From Methylobacterium sp. (GTDB taxonomy: Bacteria > Pseudomonadota > Alphaproteobacteria > Rhizobiales > Beijerinckiaceae), in assembly GCA_013823325.1 (NCBI GenBank), contig PNLY01000002.1, positions 1 to 64,000 of the forward strand: a DNA stretch of 64,000 nt, written 5' to 3'. The notes under the pieces were generated by a model. That model did not search any database, was not told the DNA's origin, and saw nothing but the letters and a program-made list of their open reading frames with translations. A program made the position numbers and the translations under genes. How positions within the stretch are numbered: the stretch's first letter is position 1; each line of letters opens with the position of its first letter. Below, piece by piece: positions 62,782-64,000 of this stretch.

Positions 62782-64000
62782 CTAGATCCCCGCTCCGTCA
62801 TAAAGCGCAGGCGGCGCCCTCCTCGTCCACAATCTGGCATGCAGGCCCTTCAGCAGCGGCCTCAGCGCGATATCGCCTAGCCCCAGTGCGGCTGCCAGCC
62901 CCAATTGCCCTGTCGACAGAGCAACCGCTGCAAAGACCACCCATCCGCTTGCCAGACGCCAGCTCGCAGCCTCGAACCAGGCACGCCGCTCTTGAGCACC
63001 ACGCCAGCCGACGAGACGCAGGACCGTGCGGCCGGCCGTGCTGGGACCTTTGGCCAAACGCTCGTTAGATTTATTCGCACGCGTCTCGACAAATCCGAAG
63101 GCGACCGTCTGGTTGCTCAGCCTGTCGATCAGGATGAAGCCGCCGAGCTCGCGGCTGCTCGTATAGTCGAGCACGGCGAGCTGCCGGTCGAGAGCCAGCG
63201 TCGCCAGGCCGATGCCGTTCATCGCCAGGCTCTGCGCCGGCGCCTCGGCATAGCTCTCGATGTCGACGCTGTGGTGCAGGCGGACGATCTGGGCGTTGGC
63301 GCTCGCGGTGGCGAGCTTGAGGATGAACTCGCCGCCCTCGCGCAGCGCCGCCTCACCGGTCCAGAGCAGGCGCGCCTGCAGCTCCTGCTTAACCACCGGG
63401 GACTGCATCACCGAAGCGATGACGTCGCCGCGCGAAATATCGATCTCGTCGGCAAGCGTGACCGTCACCGACTGGCCGGCGCTCGCCTGCGAGACGTCGC
63501 CCGAGGGGGCGAGGATGCGGGCGATCGTGCTGCGTCGGCCCGACGGCAGCGCCGCGACCACATCGCCGACGCGCAGGCGTCCGCGCGCGATGGTGCCGGC
63601 GAAGCCGCGGAAATCGAGATCGGGCCGGTTGACCCATTGCACCGGCAGCGCGAAGCCGGCTTCGACTTCCGCCTCGGCGACGACCACGACGGATTCGAGC
63701 AGCGGCAGCAGCGCCGGGCCGCGATACCAGGGCGTCAGCCTGGACAGGCTGGTGACGTTCTCGCCGTCGCGAGCCGAGACCGGGACGAAGTCGATGCTGG
63801 CGAAACCGAGCCCTGCGACCGCGTTGCGATAGTCCTGCTCGATCTGGCGGAAGACCGCCTGGTCATAGCCGACCAGATCCATCTTGTTGACGGCGACGAC
63901 GACATGGCGGACGCCCACCAGCGAGACGATGAAGGAATGCCGGCGCGTCTGCGGCAGCAGGCCCTTGCGCGCGTCTATCAGGATGATAGCGAGATCGGCG
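62782..64000 (-). CDS. cysN: Sulfate adenylyltransferase subunit 1 with C-terminal DUF2061-like domain (5' end off the window)
   Basis: The GTPase subunit that drives APS synthesis with CysD. The visible part holds the GTPase segments DARKGLLPQTRRHSF and VVAVNKMDLVGYDQ (NKxD), then the elongation-factor-like beta barrels (PVQWVNRPDLDFRGFAGTIARG). After RVTLRLVGW-like residues comes a region of about 55 residues ending the protein: AWFEAASWRLASGWVVFAAVA, a second hydrophobic stretch, then LLKGLHARLWTRR, which matches the DUF2061 pattern (SWR..., tG, lH.r.W). Start codon and P-loop are past position 64000. Sulfate assimilation would pair it with cysD and cysH upstream. Confidence 0.9.
   Translation of the reverse strand, partial: ADLAIILIDARKGLLPQTRRHSFIVSLVGVRHVVVAVNKMDLVGYDQAVFRQIEQDYRNAVAGLGFASIDFVPVSARDGENVTSLSRLTPWYRGPALLPLLESVVVVAEAEVEAGFALPVQWVNRPDLDFRGFAGTIARGRLRVGDVVAALPSGRRSTIARILAPSGDVSQASAGQSVTVTLADEIDISRGDVIASVMQSPVVKQELQARLLWTGEAALREGGEFILKLATASANAQIVRLHHSVDIESYAEAPAQSLAMNGIGLATLALDRQLAVLDYTSSRELGGFILIDRLSNQTVAFGFVETRANKSNERLAKGPSTAGRTVLRLVGWRGAQERRAWFEAASWRLASGWVVFAAVALSTGQLGLAAALGLGDIALRPLLKGLHARLWTRRAPPALYDGAGI

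Overview
The window is GC-rich chromosomal DNA of an alphaproteobacterium of the order Hyphomicrobiales, most likely Bosea or a close relative. This rests on gene order (pdhA-pdhB-pdhC with a lipoyl domain on E1 beta, glnB-glnA, pyrB-pyrC'-plsY-dprA), on very long antisense open frames typical of high GC, and on short extragenic palindromes of a kind I associate with this order. No sequence search was possible, so genus level is an inference.

Layout: 1-3.7 kb pyruvate dehydrogenase genes (E2 runs off the left edge); 4-5.5 kb ftsB and a membrane-anchored SGNH-like protein; tRNA-Lys; a metzincin-like metalloprotease; a PRC-barrel protein; nnr. 9.4-11.3 kb glnB-glnA. 11.5-15.3 kb a small surface-glycan cassette (two glycosyltransferases, a flippase, an apparent glycosyltransferase remnant). 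15.6-25 kb mixed housekeeping and regulation: parE, a LysR regulator, an unrecognised 432-residue protein, an RhlE-type helicase, a diguanylate cyclase, TfoX_N and A-type Fe-S proteins. 25-33.3 kb miscellaneous metabolism (two-gene gatC-gatA, phzF-like, adenine deaminase), a nonsense-mutated MmcQ/YjbR gene and four extragenic palindromic elements.

33.3-40.5 kb holds a compact sulfolactate catabolism locus. A six-gene minus-strand operon (suyA, suyB, a GNAT gene, suyZ, slcC, comC) faces a GntR/HutC regulator and a tripartite-tricarboxylate binding protein. SlcC and ComC together interconvert sulfolactate enantiomers through sulfopyruvate, SuyAB splits (R)-sulfolactate to pyruvate and sulfite, and SuyZ would export the sulfite. 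A perfect 14-bp palindrome lies between the divergent arms.

40.6-52.6 kb is housekeeping: ruvX, several small secreted proteins, dprA-plsY-pyrC'-TM protein-pyrB, panB, topA, and a DUF2778 L,D-transpeptidase-like protein. The PyrC homologue has lost its metal-binding histidines.

52.8-62 kb is a CoA-dependent aerobic aromatic pathway, best read as anthranilate (2-aminobenzoate) degradation. A fused FAD monooxygenase/old-yellow-enzyme protein is transcribed away from an SDR, MarR regulator, enoyl-CoA hydratase, acyl-CoA dehydrogenase, aryl-CoA ligase and Rid-family protein, with palindromic candidate operators in between. The window ends with a four-EF-hand protein and a 5'-truncated cysN carrying an unusual C-terminal DUF2061-like membrane domain. 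There is no CRISPR array, prophage, insertion sequence or rRNA.
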